A DNA stretch of 64,000 nucleotides from Hydractinia symbiolongicarpus. Lineage: Eukaryota > Cnidaria > Hydrozoa > Anthoathecata > Hydractiniidae. Below are positions 23,003 through 34,570 of this stretch, piece after piece (positions within the stretch are counted from its first letter, which is position 1; every line of letters begins with the position of its first letter). The position numbers and the translations under genes are program-made. The DNA lies in assembly GCF_029227915.1 (NCBI RefSeq), contig NC_079879.1, positions 5,704,001 through 5,768,000 of the forward strand, in the 5' to 3' direction. The notes beneath the pieces were generated by a model, which saw only the letters and a program-made list of their open reading frames with translations, did no database searches and was not told the origin of the DNA.

Positions 23003-25195
23003 TTATTTTCTTGGTTTACTTCCTTCTTTAATATGTTCAATCCACTCATTGGCTATTAGTTTTATGTTTGGAAGTTCCTTATAATTTTGTTCTGCAAACA
23101 TTCCACCAAGTGTCCCAATAAGTGCACCAATGACAAATCTTTTGTTTATATGTGAAAACAAAACTCCAGCAATAAAACCTTTCAATAATGATGAATTTAA
23201 TGGTTGCTTTTTGTTTTTTTCATCATCAGACATATCTCTCCTGTAAATAAAAATTTGAAAGAAAAAAAATTCAATCTTGATTATTAACTTCTTATGTGCA
23301 CAATTAAGCATGTGAAAAGAAAAAAAGAATGCAGAGCATTCAGGTGGCTGGGAAAATCTAATTAATAATTAGTTTTTATTCTTGATTATTTACAATAAAT
23401 GTGACAATAGGAAGGAAGTATTAGTAGCAGCAAATTTGCCAGGGTCCTATAAAACCAAAAGTTGTTAAACACACAAAATGGAAATCAATCAATTAAATTA
23501 AATGTAATTGATTGATTTATACTTTATATGACAAACTAAAAAAATAGTTGCCTGTTGACATGAAATAATAAGATTTTCTTTGAAAGGGGTTATTGATTAA
23601 AGGTGTGATTATTATGGTGTTTTTGGTTACAAAACCCCTGTTTTTAAATACAGGAATTAGCAGTCATATTTCATTTTTCTGCAAGTAGAGCAAGTAAAAG
23701 TAGGAACCAGCAGTATTTCAAAGTAACCACCGAAGAACCACCAGTTCTACTTTTTGGTTCCTACTTTTAGTAAAAGTCAGTTAGAATGTTAAGTTCGTGT
23801 TAAGAGGCACAACAACTTTGATTTCCTTTGTATCATATGCGTTAGTGTAGTGTTGCTATATATACATCTTGTTCTTTTAAAGACTCTAGTTATACAAACT
23901 CATTTTACCTGTCTTCCACATATACTACAGTTAAAAGGCTCTCATAAGCATCCTTGACAGTTTCATGCCAACAGAATGCCTAATTTAAAAAAAAAAAATG
24001 CTATAAAAAATTTACCAATTTTTTCACTGTAACAATCTTAGCAAGTACAAAATTCCCAGTAGCTATTTACATACATTTTTCATTCGGCAATACTTAGCTA
24101 GAGGGAACCTGAGGTATAAAATAATGTTGGAATCATATTATAGAACTTAAAATGTTGGTTAACAAGTCCTTTGAAATTAAGCTCTTTTTGCTCCCAAATA
24201 ATTATTTAAAGAACTTCCGATTTAATTATCAGAAAAAATTATGATGTCCTATTTAAGTAATCTTTCTGCCTGCCACCTAGTTCATAAAGCTGAAAGAGTG
24301 TACTGTGGAAAATGTAAACATTAAAAAAGGTCTAGCTTTAGGGGACCTGCACCATAGTTTAGTGGTTATATAACTCTTGCACTTTGTGTGGGACACCGGT
24401 GTCCGATTCCCCTTTGCGGCAATTCAACATATAAACATTCAACATATCAGACCCTGTGTCTCCATAGCTTAAAATGAGCATTACTGTAGGAATTTCCATC
24501 TAAGCATGGCCCCTCCTGCTGGAAATAATGGACAGGGTATATCCCTCCAGGGTCAATATTTGTGAGGCTAGCCATGTAAAAAATATGCACATCTAACTGT
24601 TCCTGATGCTACCCCCTAACCCTTTTATATTGACGCTGATTTAGCTTTATTTTATTTTACATTCTTATAGTTCTTGGTTAACCAAAGTTGCTTCTGTGAG
24701 AGTTTGGCCGTGAACATCCGTGTTTTCCTCAACCGAAAGTTATACCACGTGGTGGGGGAGACCAGAGCGAAGCATCGAAGCATTATCAAAGCAAAATTGT
24801 GAACTATATGTTTATATCCTTCTTGTATATAATTGTAATTGTACACTAGTTACTATAATAAATTGTACAATTTTGCGTACAATATATTGTAGCAGTGGAA
24901 ACTACACCCTTATAAGAGCAGACATTTCCAATTTTAGCGTTATAGTTGCTTTTGATCAACAAAACAACATTAGCCAACAAAACAAAGCTACCATATTTAG
25001 TGACAGATGGGTAAAAAACTGACGAGGATAAAATGACGATCAATAAGCCCCCAAAATACGCCCTAAATTTCAGACCGTAATGATCCGAACAAGCGCTTAT
25101 TAAATTTTTGGGAAGCACTTCATGGAAGGATCCATATAGTCTGTGAATATGTCGTATACTTGAACCTCTAACACAACCTCACCTTTACCCGACAT
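23003..25195 (-). CDS. SLC35A4-microprotein-like small membrane protein
   Basis: The secure exon is 23240-23003; from ATG at 23233 it gives 76 aa. The core, SSLLKGFIAGVLFSHINKRF then VIGALIGTLGGMFAEQNY and PNIKLIANEWIEHIKEG, matches the human SLC35A4 upstream-ORF microprotein as I remember it (LKGFLAG.., G-rich hydrophobic stretch, AAQAY, PNVEKTL, LLRKG). It has two short hydrophobic segments (about residues 16-27 and 33-47) with small-residue packing (GALIGTLGG). The human protein sits in the inner mitochondrial membrane. Exons 23979-23909 and 25195-25160 have good splice signals and join in frame (phases 0 and 2) to give 114 aa, near the human 103; this N-terminal extension is less certain, and the 7-nt gap between acceptor and ATG 23233 would also suit trans-splicing. 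No SLC35A4 transporter is visible nearby. Confidence 0.75.
23690..23775. repeat. Short inverted repeat with AGAACCACC phrases
   Basis: Arms GTAAAAGTAGGAACC and GGTTCCTACTTTTAG flank about 50 bases that include GAAGAACCACCAG, a phrase shared with the inverted repeats around the copia element (47846 and 54345). It lies in the intron of the microprotein gene and is probably a small foldback or MITE remnant. Confidence 0.55.
24345..24650 (+). mobile_element. tRNA-headed SINE, copy 2
   Basis: The head at 24350-24420 shows A-box-like TAGTTTAGTGGTTA and B-box-like GTGTCCGATTCC. The body contains CATGGCCCCTCCTGCTGGAA, GGACAGGGTATATCC and GTGAGGCTAGCCATGT, all recognisable in the copy at 2090-2258. 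The end, near TGACGCTGATTTAG, is approximate. It lies in the large intron of the microprotein gene model. Confidence 0.7.
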
Positions 25196-25300
25196 TGTCG
25201 TATTCCTTTCCTCACGACAGCTCAACTGCATCCGACACGCGACATTAAACAATTTATCAACGTCGTGATGTTGTTAATACATACTACTGCCTAATGTAAT
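25085..25300. repeat. Conserved flank of minisatellite array 1
   Basis: This ~200-bp segment is repeated in inverted orientation at 60480-60660 (shared phrases GGGAAGCACTTCATGGAAGG, GTCTGTGAATATGTCGTAT, CATTGTCGTATTC, ATATCTTTGTAATATACAGT). Compared with the other copy it holds about 32 extra bases at 25158-25190, and these are exactly the proposed first coding exon of the microprotein gene. It also holds about 10 extra bases near 25215. Confidence 0.85.
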
Positions 25301-26950
25301 ATCTTTGTAATATACAGTAATACACTGTAGTACTTAGTAATATGCCGTATTGTATACTGTAGTACTTAGTAATATGCCGTATTACTTTGTAGTATCCAGT
25401 AATACACTGTAATACCTTGTAGTATTCAGTAATACCCTGTAATACCTTGTAGTATTTAGTAATACACTGTAATACCTTGTAGTATTCGGTAATACACTGT
25501 AATACCTTGTAGTATTCAGTAATACACTGTAATGCTTAGTAATATACTGTAATATTTTGTAGTATTCAGTAATACACTGTAGTAGTATTCAGTAATATAC
25601 TGTAATGCCTTGTAGTATTCGGTAATACACTGTAATACCTTGTAGTATTCAGTAATACACTGTAATACCTTGTAGTATTCGGTAATACACTGTAATACTT
25701 TGTAGTATTCAGTAGTACACTGTAATACCTTGTAGTATTCGGTAATACACTGTAATACTTTGTAGTATTCAGTAATACACTGTAATACCTTGTAGTATTC
25801 AGTAATATACTGTAATACCTTGTAGTATTCGGTAATACACTGTAATACCTTGTAGTATTCAGTAATACACTGTAATACTTTGTAGTATTCAGTAATACTT
25901 TGTAGTATTTAGTAATACACTGTAATACCTTGTAGTATTCGGTAATATACTGTAATGCCTTGTAGTATTCGGTAATACACTGTAATACCTTGTAGTATTC
26001 AGTAATACACTGTAATACCTTGTAGTATTCGGTAATACACTGTAATACTTTGTAGTATTTAGTAGTACACTGTAATACCTTGTAGTATTCAGTAATATAC
26101 TGTAATGCCTTGTAGTATTCGGTAATACACTGTAATACCTTGTAGTATTCAGTAATATACTGTAATACCTTGTAGTATTCGGTAATACACTGTAATACTT
26201 TGTAGTATTCAGTAATACACTGTAATACTTTGTAGTATTCAGTAATACTTTGTAGTATTTAGTAATACACTGTAATACCTTGTAGTATTCGGTAATATAC
26301 TGTAATGCCTTGTAGTATTCGGTAATACACTGTAATACCTTGTAGTATTCAGTAATACACTGTAATACCTTGTAGTATTCAGTAATATACTGTAATGCCT
26401 TGTAGTATTCGGTAATACACTGTAATACCTTGTAGTATTCGGTAATACACTGTAATACTTTGTAGTATTCAGTAATACACTGTAATACCTTGTAGTATTC
26501 GGTAATACACTGTAATACTTTGTAGTATTCAGTAGTACACTGTAATACCTTGTAGTATTCAGTAATATACTGTAATGCCTTGTAGTATTCGGTAATACAC
26601 TGTAATACCTTGTAGTATTCAGTAATATACTGTAATACCTTGTAGTATTCGGTAATACACTGTAATACCTTGTAGTATTCAGTAATACACTGTAATACTT
26701 TGTAGTATTCAGTAATACTTTGTAGTATTTAGTAATACACTGTAATACCTTGTAGTATTCGGTAATATACTGTAATGCCTTGTAGTATTCGGTGATACAC
26801 TGTAATACCTTGTAGTATTCAGTAATACACTGTAATACCTTGTAGTATTCAGTAATATACTGCAATGCTTTGTAGTATTCGGTAATACACTGTAATACCT
26901 TGTAGTATTCAGTAATATACTGTAATACCTTGTAGTATTCGGTAATACAA
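25300..26950. repeat. 30-bp minisatellite array 1 (~55 units)
   Basis: Tandem units of 30 bp, TGTAATACCTTGTAG + TATTCGGTAATACAC, with recurring variants (ACTT/ACCT, CAGT/CGGT, ATAC/ACAC). Patterns of variants repeat at larger intervals, so there is higher-order structure. The 30-bp period keeps a frame open (251 aa of EYYKVLQCIT repeats), which is not a gene. The array lies just upstream of the proposed microprotein start, so it could affect its promoter. Confidence 0.97.
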
Positions 26951-26959
26951 TAATAGTAA

Positions 26960-29900
26960 TACGTTGTTATATGGATTATTAAAACTTTAAACACGGTTGC
27001 TATTGCCCGCTATGACGTAAGTTGTAACCAATGACATGCCGCCCTTTACCTGGGTAATAAAGCTATATATGGGACTTTTCTGTCATTTGTATTTGGATGT
27101 CCAGTGTGATATTTAAGATGATTTAAGTTTGATGTTTTTGTCCTCAGTGATCATACATTTTCCCCCGCCATTAGCTTGACTTTCGTGTAAGTCACTAGTC
27201 AAAAACCAACAACCGTTGCAAAGAGGCTACAATAAACACTCGACGACAGCATGTTGAATAAACAGTGGTACTCTGTAGTTTGACAAATCATTAGTATTAT
27301 CCCTATTGTTTTTGTTTGATTTTTTATATTTTCAAATATCTATACGCCAATAAGATGAACACTATTGCGTTACCTAAATTAGACCAAAGCTAAGTTGTTT
27401 ATTTTTGAGCTTCAAAGATTATCTTTAATTTTGTAAACTTTGAGACGACAATATTTCTAATTGGGAATTTTTAACATCGATATGCGTGTGGCGTGGTGGA
27501 ATGCAGAGGCAAGGGGGGATTGCGGGATTCCTACAATTTCGTATCCTGATACTATAATATGCACTAATCATTGCTCCCCATGTTAGGATATATATAACTT
27601 GCTTCAGAGGTCCTGCAGTGTTTAATACTGGCTCTAATATTCCTTGACGGTGTTCTTGTAAGTCGAAATATCAAAGTTTTTTTCGTGCATTCTTATCACC
27701 CTAATTTTTTAAAAAATGTTGCAGATTAAAACAAAATAATACCAATACACCAATTCATAACAAAACAATTACATTTCCCGTTGTAAAAACCGGCGTATAA
27801 AAAAAAATCCGACGAAATAGAATCTCTTTAGAAAATTTTTAGGCGATGTTTTATAGAACTGGAGTGTTGCACTAACTAATCGTTCATAATCTACACTTTG
27901 TGCTAAAAATGCATGAAGTATAAACTAGTATATAAATAACTAGCTGTATTATACTTCGTTTAGAAAGCGTTATACTATTTGACAGCCTGAGCGCTAATGA
28001 GAGGGTGGAAGGGAAGCGGAAAAGAAAATGAGATAAAAGACGTGCTGAATTACCTCCTTTTTTTTACTGCGTTATATTAAAATAGCAAGTGGTAACAAAC
28101 TATAAAATGTCGTGCTTCTTTGTTTTGTTTAATAACTTTTTGTGTCTAGTAGCATGATTCGGACAAATACGTTTTTAAGCGTTTTAATAAATGTAGTTTA
28201 CATCTTATGTAATTTTGGAGAAATCGTAGATATATATTACGTTAATTATGCTGAACCTTATTTAGTGCACAATTTGTCAAGGCTGTTATTGGTCGAAAAA
28301 CAAAAAGGACATATATAAAATCACTGTTTTGTCTAGAAAGTGTTTAAAATTTAGAACGATATCTTTTTTATTTGAACTTACTTTTGTTTTGTAGTGTTGA
28401 AGTGTTTTATTTTCTTTCTATTTTGCTTATTTACATAGGTTTATTATTTTTTTTATTTTACTAAACATTTTTTACAATTACTTGGCAGAAATATTTCACA
28501 GTCCTAAAGGTTCTGGACTGATATGTAGCTCTGCCAAAATTGTTTAAAAGCACAATGTATATATGTTAGAAATCAGATTATATTTGTATCAGTTATTTTT
28601 CTGTTTATGTCTTTCTCCATGAAGTATTAACGAAAGTTCAAGAGACTCGAGAAAGTGATTTGATAAAATGAATGCTGGAGTTATCAACTGTATTGTTAAC
28701 AGGCCCCAGAATAATCTGAGGCGTTTTGTACGTTAAATGACTTGGGACTGGGTCAATTTTAGCAAAAAATGGGAAAATAAAAATATCTTTTTCTCTCAGT
28801 ACTTTCAGAAATGTTAACAACGTGTATGAGCTGGTCCTACCTACACCATATTTTATAACCAAAAACGTCGCCTAAGATTGTAGGTTTGGCATAGTCATGA
28901 CTATTGATTGAGCGTTGTTCAAGTCAGTTCAGCCAGTTTTAATATCAATTCTCTAGTTAACTGACGTCAAAGATTAAATCTTTTTAAAACAAAATTAAGC
29001 CTGCAAAGGAATAGCGGCGGAGTGGCTTATTTCAATGCTAAGAAAGCAGAAAGGTTTAAAGCCAGTCAACTTTCAGGAACAAAAAATTTTAAAAACAAAA
29101 TAATTAGCAGATATTTAATCAAATTTCAGTATTTTTATTGCTTTTTTCCGATTTGTTTGATTTTAAGTGGAAATCCACCTTAACGGAAATGGTTTTTATA
29201 TTCTTATGTGGTTAAGTTTTTCTGTGATTGGTTAATGTGCACGAAATATACTTTGGAAAAACGAGTGTTTTTTCAATGCCATACTCCAGAAAGGTTACAC
29301 TTTATAATTTGCTGAATATCGAGCAAAATGACAATTTGTAGAGAAATTCATTCCAAAATTTTTTACTCAAAACATTATTTTTATAAAACAGACAAACGTT
29401 CGCGGTAATGGGAAACAAAGGTCAAACTTTTTTTTTTATTTTCTTCACTTAAAATGAAGTATGATGTGACATGACAGACATGTTTTTATTATTTATTTTT
29501 ACTCTAATGTTGACTAGAAGCAATTTAAAGTTTCAATGGTTATGATGTCATAGTTGCGTTAGGCTATACTCATAGTTAGTATGTAGGTCAGATCAAACAA
29601 AATTCAGTAAACCTAACAGATTATTGGAAACTTTGATATCTTACCCTGAGGCATATTTATACATAATAAATTGCTAAAATACATGTAACAGTAGAAACCT
29701 CTGTTCTCCTATAAAGAGCCTTTGAGACTCCTATAGTGAGATTTTTTAGTTCACAAAGAAACACATTAAAAGAGACCTACGTTTATCAAGATCTATGTTT
29801 AGATTCAGGATCTTTTTCAGACCATTCGCGTTTTTCTTCTCCCTTTTTATTAACTTATTTTTAGGGGATTACCGTAACATAGCCCATCATCAACCCCGCG

Positions 29901-30290
29901 CACACGATCCCCGAAATGTAAAGGAATGTCAAGAACCGTAATAATTTAATATTTGGATTGAAACATTTAATAACTTATGAAATATTTATAGCCATTTTTT
30001 GCTAAGGGCTGGCTTTCTTTTAGGGCTCATTTTGAGAGCGCGCTACAATGAAATTGATTACCCTTAGTAAATAATTAACGTATAGCGTCAGAAAGATTTT
30101 ACACAAACAGAAAAACCTCTTCAAAATTTGTTATTGTTAACCTGACATATCCAACTTCAAGAAATAACCAGGAAGGAGATCTGGAAATAAAAAAGAAAAG
30201 TTGTTTTTTCTAAAAATACTAAATTAGAGTTTTTAACTCTAAATTTAAGTTTTTAATTTTAATACCTTTTTTAATTGCGATAGCGCGATG
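26960..30290. other. Gene-poor AT-rich sequence
   Basis: No convincing exon, RNA gene or mobile element end was recognised. Short frames such as the one at 28638-28862 lack domain signatures and consistent splice sites. Confidence 0.4.
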
Positions 30291-30295
30291 GTTTG

Positions 30296-30480
30296 GTTTC
30301 GGCTCAGCCCTACGGCATTCAAAAGTCACATTAATAAAGTTATTTTAAGATAACAAGTGCTATCTTAAGATAACTCTATTAATGTGATTTCGGAATGCGT
30401 GTATATTCACATAAATGTCTTGATTGTAAGATAACTCGAGTTATTTTAAGATAACATAAATGTGATAATTCTATCTTTTC
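30296..30480. repeat. Foldback / palindromic element
   Basis: GGCATTC...CACATTAATAAAGTTAT..TTAAGATA is followed after ~9 bases by its near reverse complement TATCTTAAGATAACTCTATT..AATGTG...GGAATGC, giving a hairpin with arms of about 35 bp at 30314-30398. A second, weaker ATCTTAAGATAAC cluster (with TAACTCGAGTTA) follows at 30428-30470. Probably a MITE or foldback remnant. Confidence 0.65.
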
Positions 30481-31086
30481 TAATGCGCATATGTGTAAAT
30501 GAACGTTGCTTAGGGTGCGGATACGTAAAGTAGCTCACAAAACAACAGCCTACATGAATTTCCGGCCGTATTGACATTTATTTTGATACGTCATTTGTAT
30601 TGTCCTTGTGGTGTCGCGTATGTGCTCTGCTGTAGAGTTCGCTCTGCGGTGGAGAACAAGATGCATTTTGTTAGTTTTGTGTTGTGATGTATTGTCCCGT
30701 GTTAATTATGTAAAGAGAATAATTGTAATTTTCGTACTATTTTTAGTTAAATTTTCTGCACATCTTGCACATCTTTTTTCTGCGCATTCAGTCTTCAACA
30801 TGTAATGACAGAGTCGAACATACATTTTTGTATTAAATTTGCTGTTGAGTGAAATTTTTCTTTCATACATCACAGGAGTTGTCCTGTATCTCAGCATCTG
30901 TTTTAGTTGTTTTCTCTCACATGTAGTTGGCTTGGCTTACGCCACTATATATCTAGTAAGTGTTTATTTCTTATTATATTTTATGTCATCTTACATGTGT
31001 AATTTGTTGCTTAAATTTCGTCTTGTAATTTTGTCGTTTAGCGAGTAAAAATAGTTAACTCAGTTGAAATCGTGTAAGCACCTACA

Positions 31087-31204
31087 CTAGTCGATAAGGC
31101 CCGCAGAAAAATCTACTTAGTGAATACACAAAAAAAAAATTTTCCCCGTGTTTCCCCGTCGCCTTTATTGAGTAGAGCTTAAAACGCTGCTGAAAATAAA
31201 TGTA
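31087..31204 (-). mobile_element. Truncated Helitron 3' end
   Basis: On the minus strand this ends GTAGATTTTTCTGC (hairpin with a wobble pair), then GGGCCTTATCGACTAG and a host T: the same terminus as the two WDR6-intron Helitrons. About 118 bp are alignable with the Helitron 2 end (CAGCAGCGTTTTAAGC, AAAGGCGACG). The rest of the element is missing. Confidence 0.75.
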
Positions 31205-31330
31205 TACAGTATTCTCTTCAATTAGCGGACACTTAATTAACGGACACTCGAGCGGAAAAATTTTTTTGCACGAAATGGCAACTATAGGCTTTTTTTCTCT
31301 CCAATTAGCGTACAATCCAAAAAATTAGAG
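31205..31330. repeat. Possible terminal region of a pogo/Tigger-like DNA transposon
   Basis: TACAGTATTCTCTTCAATTA followed by GCGGACACTTAATTAACGGA resembles the ends of pogo/Tigger-type elements (TA then CAGT.., repeated TTAGCGGACA). No matching opposite end was found, so this is tentative. Confidence 0.35.
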
Positions 31331-31380
31331 ATAAGCATTTAATTTTAAAATATCTATTTTAAACACTTTAAAACTTTACA

Positions 31381-31748
31381 GAAAATGTCTGCTTTTACAG
31401 TCTCAATCTTCTTCGCAAACCAGTCAATCAATTTTTCTTGTCCATAAAACTTATACACAACTGGTATTTCCAGACCATATCCACCTCCACGATTAACTCT
31501 CTTTCCACAAACCTAAGCTGTAATCGAAGTGTTCGAGACTTTCAAGAACATGAAAAATATTTTTGATATGTTTTGTGGCATGTGTACAACAATGCTTTCG
31601 TTTTGTAAAGAATCAGTTCTTATTATTGCTATTGCATTTCCGTCCACTTCGTTAGATGGCTCATGCCTGAATTGTAACAGCTCCCTGTAATAGTACTCAT
31701 TCCAATCCTTTTCGATGAGTATGGGTATGTTGACCTCAAAATCTATGT
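31381..31748 (-). pseudogene. HIRAN-like domain fragment
   Basis: A minus-strand frame of about 120 codons with one internal TAG. Recognisable pieces are YYYRELLQFRHEPSNEVDGN then AIAII, IVVHMPQNISK and GGGYGLEIPVVYKFYGQEK. The phrase RHEPxNxxDGNAIAI...VxHxPxxIS follows the pattern of HIRAN domains (RxPxNPxDxNAI...xGxLPxxxA), which bind DNA ends in SMARCAD1/HLTF-type proteins. No start or flanking exons are seen, and the stop marks it as non-functional or as a retrocopy. A second relative lies at 61386-61737. Confidence 0.55.
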
Positions 31749-31749
31749 T

Positions 31750-33850
31750 AAACGACAGTTTGAGCGTTAAATGCAGTTAAACCCTGCCATTCATCTAGTG
31801 ATTAGTGCAGATATACGTTATACTAAAACTCTGTTGAGTTGTTATAGAAAGAAGTTTTCTGCAAGTGCGATTCAAATAAAATTGAGTTATTTATAAGACA
31901 TTGAATGCCAGTTGGATCACTTAAACCGTCACACATCATGGCGGAGTGCTTTATTCAGATGTACTGTACCCCCTACCTGAACATATATTTTAAAATCTCA
32001 CAAGTAGCGGTGAAAAAAGCACGAAATAACTACACCATATTAAAACCTTTTCCAGCAGGATTAGCCACCAAACATTTTCTATTTTGCAAAACGTTGTCAC
32101 GATGGCTCAAGACACATAAAAATTAGTCTGTTAACTATAAACCCAACATACATTTTAAAAATCAGGGAACATTTTTTTGTTTTTTTTAAGAAAAAATACA
32201 GAATTTATGTCAATATTTCTTTGTGTATCAAAGCTACATTGGCCAAACATGCGTTTCCTACTGATCACAGTGTTTGTATTCCGTGAATTATGTTTAGCAT
32301 GGGTAAAATTCATGGTATTGTTGTTTAAAAAAATTGTCAAATTAAGTCCACTTGAGATATTTGAACTAAGTCTGTCTACAAAAAACAGTTATTCACATTA
32401 ATTAATCAGCTCAAAAAAAATCTGCAAACTAATTACAGACGATGTGGCATCCACAAAAAAAAATAGTCCACATGGAATTTAATTCATGTGAAACATAATT
32501 CAGTGGTTCTATATTGTTATCCATTAACATCTTAGCTTTAACTGATTAACTGTACAGAGTCAAGCATGGTATTCCAATATTCCCGCATATACTTAATGAA
32601 AATCATACTATATATCACAAAACTTTGTTAAAATTTAATTGAAATGGAGTTCTCTAATAGTCTGGATGTAATACAATTTTCTCAATGAATGTGTAGTCTA
32701 CGAAGTCTGTTATTTCTATTTGTCTTTTTGTGACCATGTCAACAGAATTGAAAACATTGTTTGGATTTTTATAAAGCAATAAGGAAAAAAGAATCAACAA
32801 GCATTGCAGTTAGTGAGTGACATACATCGCTACTTTTTGGCCACAATGGACCAGTGTCAGTGTTGCAAGTGTTTGATTGTGCGTCAAAACTAATACATAT
32901 GTGTTCAGGCTGAAAATATAATCAACAAGTCACCAAGCCCAAAAAATACCGTCAATGAAGAAACTTTATGAAGTTCCTGAAACTTGTACTTGAAAAGAGC
33001 AATTGGCTTTTAAAAATTGATTCTGGACCTATTTGTATTCATGAAAACGGCACACAGTTATAACCTATGGTATAAAGCCAATAGCACTAGTGGAACAAAT
33101 ACTCCACATAAATGTTTTTCTTTTTGATTCAGCCTAAAAAACAGCAAAAATGCAATGTGTACCAACTAGGATTTTTCTATAAAAAAAATTTTTTTCAATT
33201 AAGAACAACGAGTTTCCATTCATTACTATCTGCATGCATGAATAGATGGGTTTTTTTATTTATATATTTCCAGCATTAAAAAATAATTATTTGAGGAAAC
33301 TTCTTAAATGTTTCCATTCATTACTATTTGCATATATATAAATGTTTTTATATTTCTTATTTTTGCAACGTTAAAAATAATTATTTGAGGAAATTTCTTA
33401 AATGTTTGTTAAACTTTCACACAACTGTTTAAAAAGTTATGCAGACTTTTACTTTGGACTAAAACGTTCTTTTACTTTATATTTTTATTGTACATGAAGC
33501 AGAGACCAGTGTCCTTCTAGGGTTATTAAAAAATATTTACGTTATATTTAGGTTAAATCTTGGCATTCATTTTTTTGCTTTGCTAAATTGTATTTTTGGT
33601 AATATAGAACAGACAGCCAATTACTGATATGAAAAATCGTAAGAATAATATTAAACGAAGATCCATACAATGTAAATGTAAGTCCTTGCTTTTTTATTGC
33701 TTTAGACTCCTCAAATAGAAATATGTGAACACATCTTTTAGAGTACTATTAGACCTCTATGTATTGTCTGCAAATTCCGGAGAATTGCTTCAATATTTTA
33801 TTGTTTTGTGTTTTGTTTTTTAGTGGAGAAACTGATTACATTACAACGAA
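31750..33850. other. Gene-poor AT-rich sequence
   Basis: No domain-bearing frame. Two similar ~100-bp stretches at 33210-33310 and 33315-33415 (CATTCATTACTAT, AATAATTATTTGAGGAAA, TTCTTAAATGTTT) form a small direct duplication. Confidence 0.4.
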
Positions 33851-33869
33851 CGAGTGAATGATCAGTGAA

Positions 33870-34350
33870 AAACAATCTAAGAAATGTATGGATGCTGAGT
33901 CGTTTACAACACATGTAAAAAAGTGCGCCAAATATAATTTTTTTAAAAAAATCTGCCGAATTTATGGATACTGTGTCGTTGATAGCAAGCACAAACTGTG
34001 TATTTGCTTTCCCCTCTTGAAAATTTTAGCGAATGTGTGCATGAGAGTTCTGTAACCATGGAACCAATATACGTCTTATGTGCCTTTAACAGAACACTGT
34101 GTGGTGAAAATCAATATAAGAATTGCGTCAATGCTGTGGCGGTTTCACGCGCTGTTAGTAAAAGTATGGATGCTGTTTCTAACAAAACCTTATAATCAAT
34201 GCAAAATGTTATTTTTACATTTGTTAATGCTCGGGAACTGCAATCTTTCTAAAAAGAGTATGAATGTCATGTCAAGCAAAAAAGGTGTACTAAGCTATGT
34301 TGTGGAAATCATTGCAGCAAATATAAGGTCGTGTTCCCATAAGTTCTTAA
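33870..34350. repeat. Degenerate direct-repeat region (TATGGATRCTG phrases)
   Basis: Phrases such as TATGGATGCTGAGTCGTTTA, TATGGATACTGTGTCGTTGA, TATGGATGCTGTTTCTAACA and TATGAATGTCATGTCAAGC recur on the plus strand with spacings near 75-200 bp. Several overlapping short frames exist but none with a known domain. It may be a decayed tandem repeat or an old repetitive coding sequence. Confidence 0.35.
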
Positions 34351-34364
34351 AAAGATGATGGATT

Positions 34365-34570
34365 TAGTGCAGCTCTGTCGGTAGAGCGTTTGAATCATCT
34401 CCTCTACTTGAGATTATAAGTTCAATGTCCCCCCATTGTCTAGTTAGTTTGTCATTTCATAAAGATTTTTGTAGCAATGGGAGCTAAACACTGGAAACCT
34501 GGTCCATCCTGAAATCCATTGAGCACAGACGACATTAAATATAAATCACCATCAGTGGTTTGAGGCAGAA
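34365..34570 (+). mobile_element. tRNA-headed SINE of a second type
   Basis: The head has an A-box GCAGCTCTGTCGGTAGAGCG and a B-box-like AAGTTCAATGTCC, spaced as in a tRNA. The body (GGGAGCTAAACACTGGAAAC, then GAGCACAGACGACATTAAAT) differs from the SINE at 24345, so this is a distinct family. The 3' boundary is uncertain. Confidence 0.55.

Noticed and set aside
25300-26950. CRISPR-like array of 30-bp repeats
   Set aside because: No unique spacers; the units are contiguous. The genome is eukaryotic.
26239-26994. 251-aa open frame of EYYKVLQCIT-type repeats (minus strand)
   Set aside because: The 30-bp repeat period keeps any stop-free frame open; no start context, splice sites or domain.
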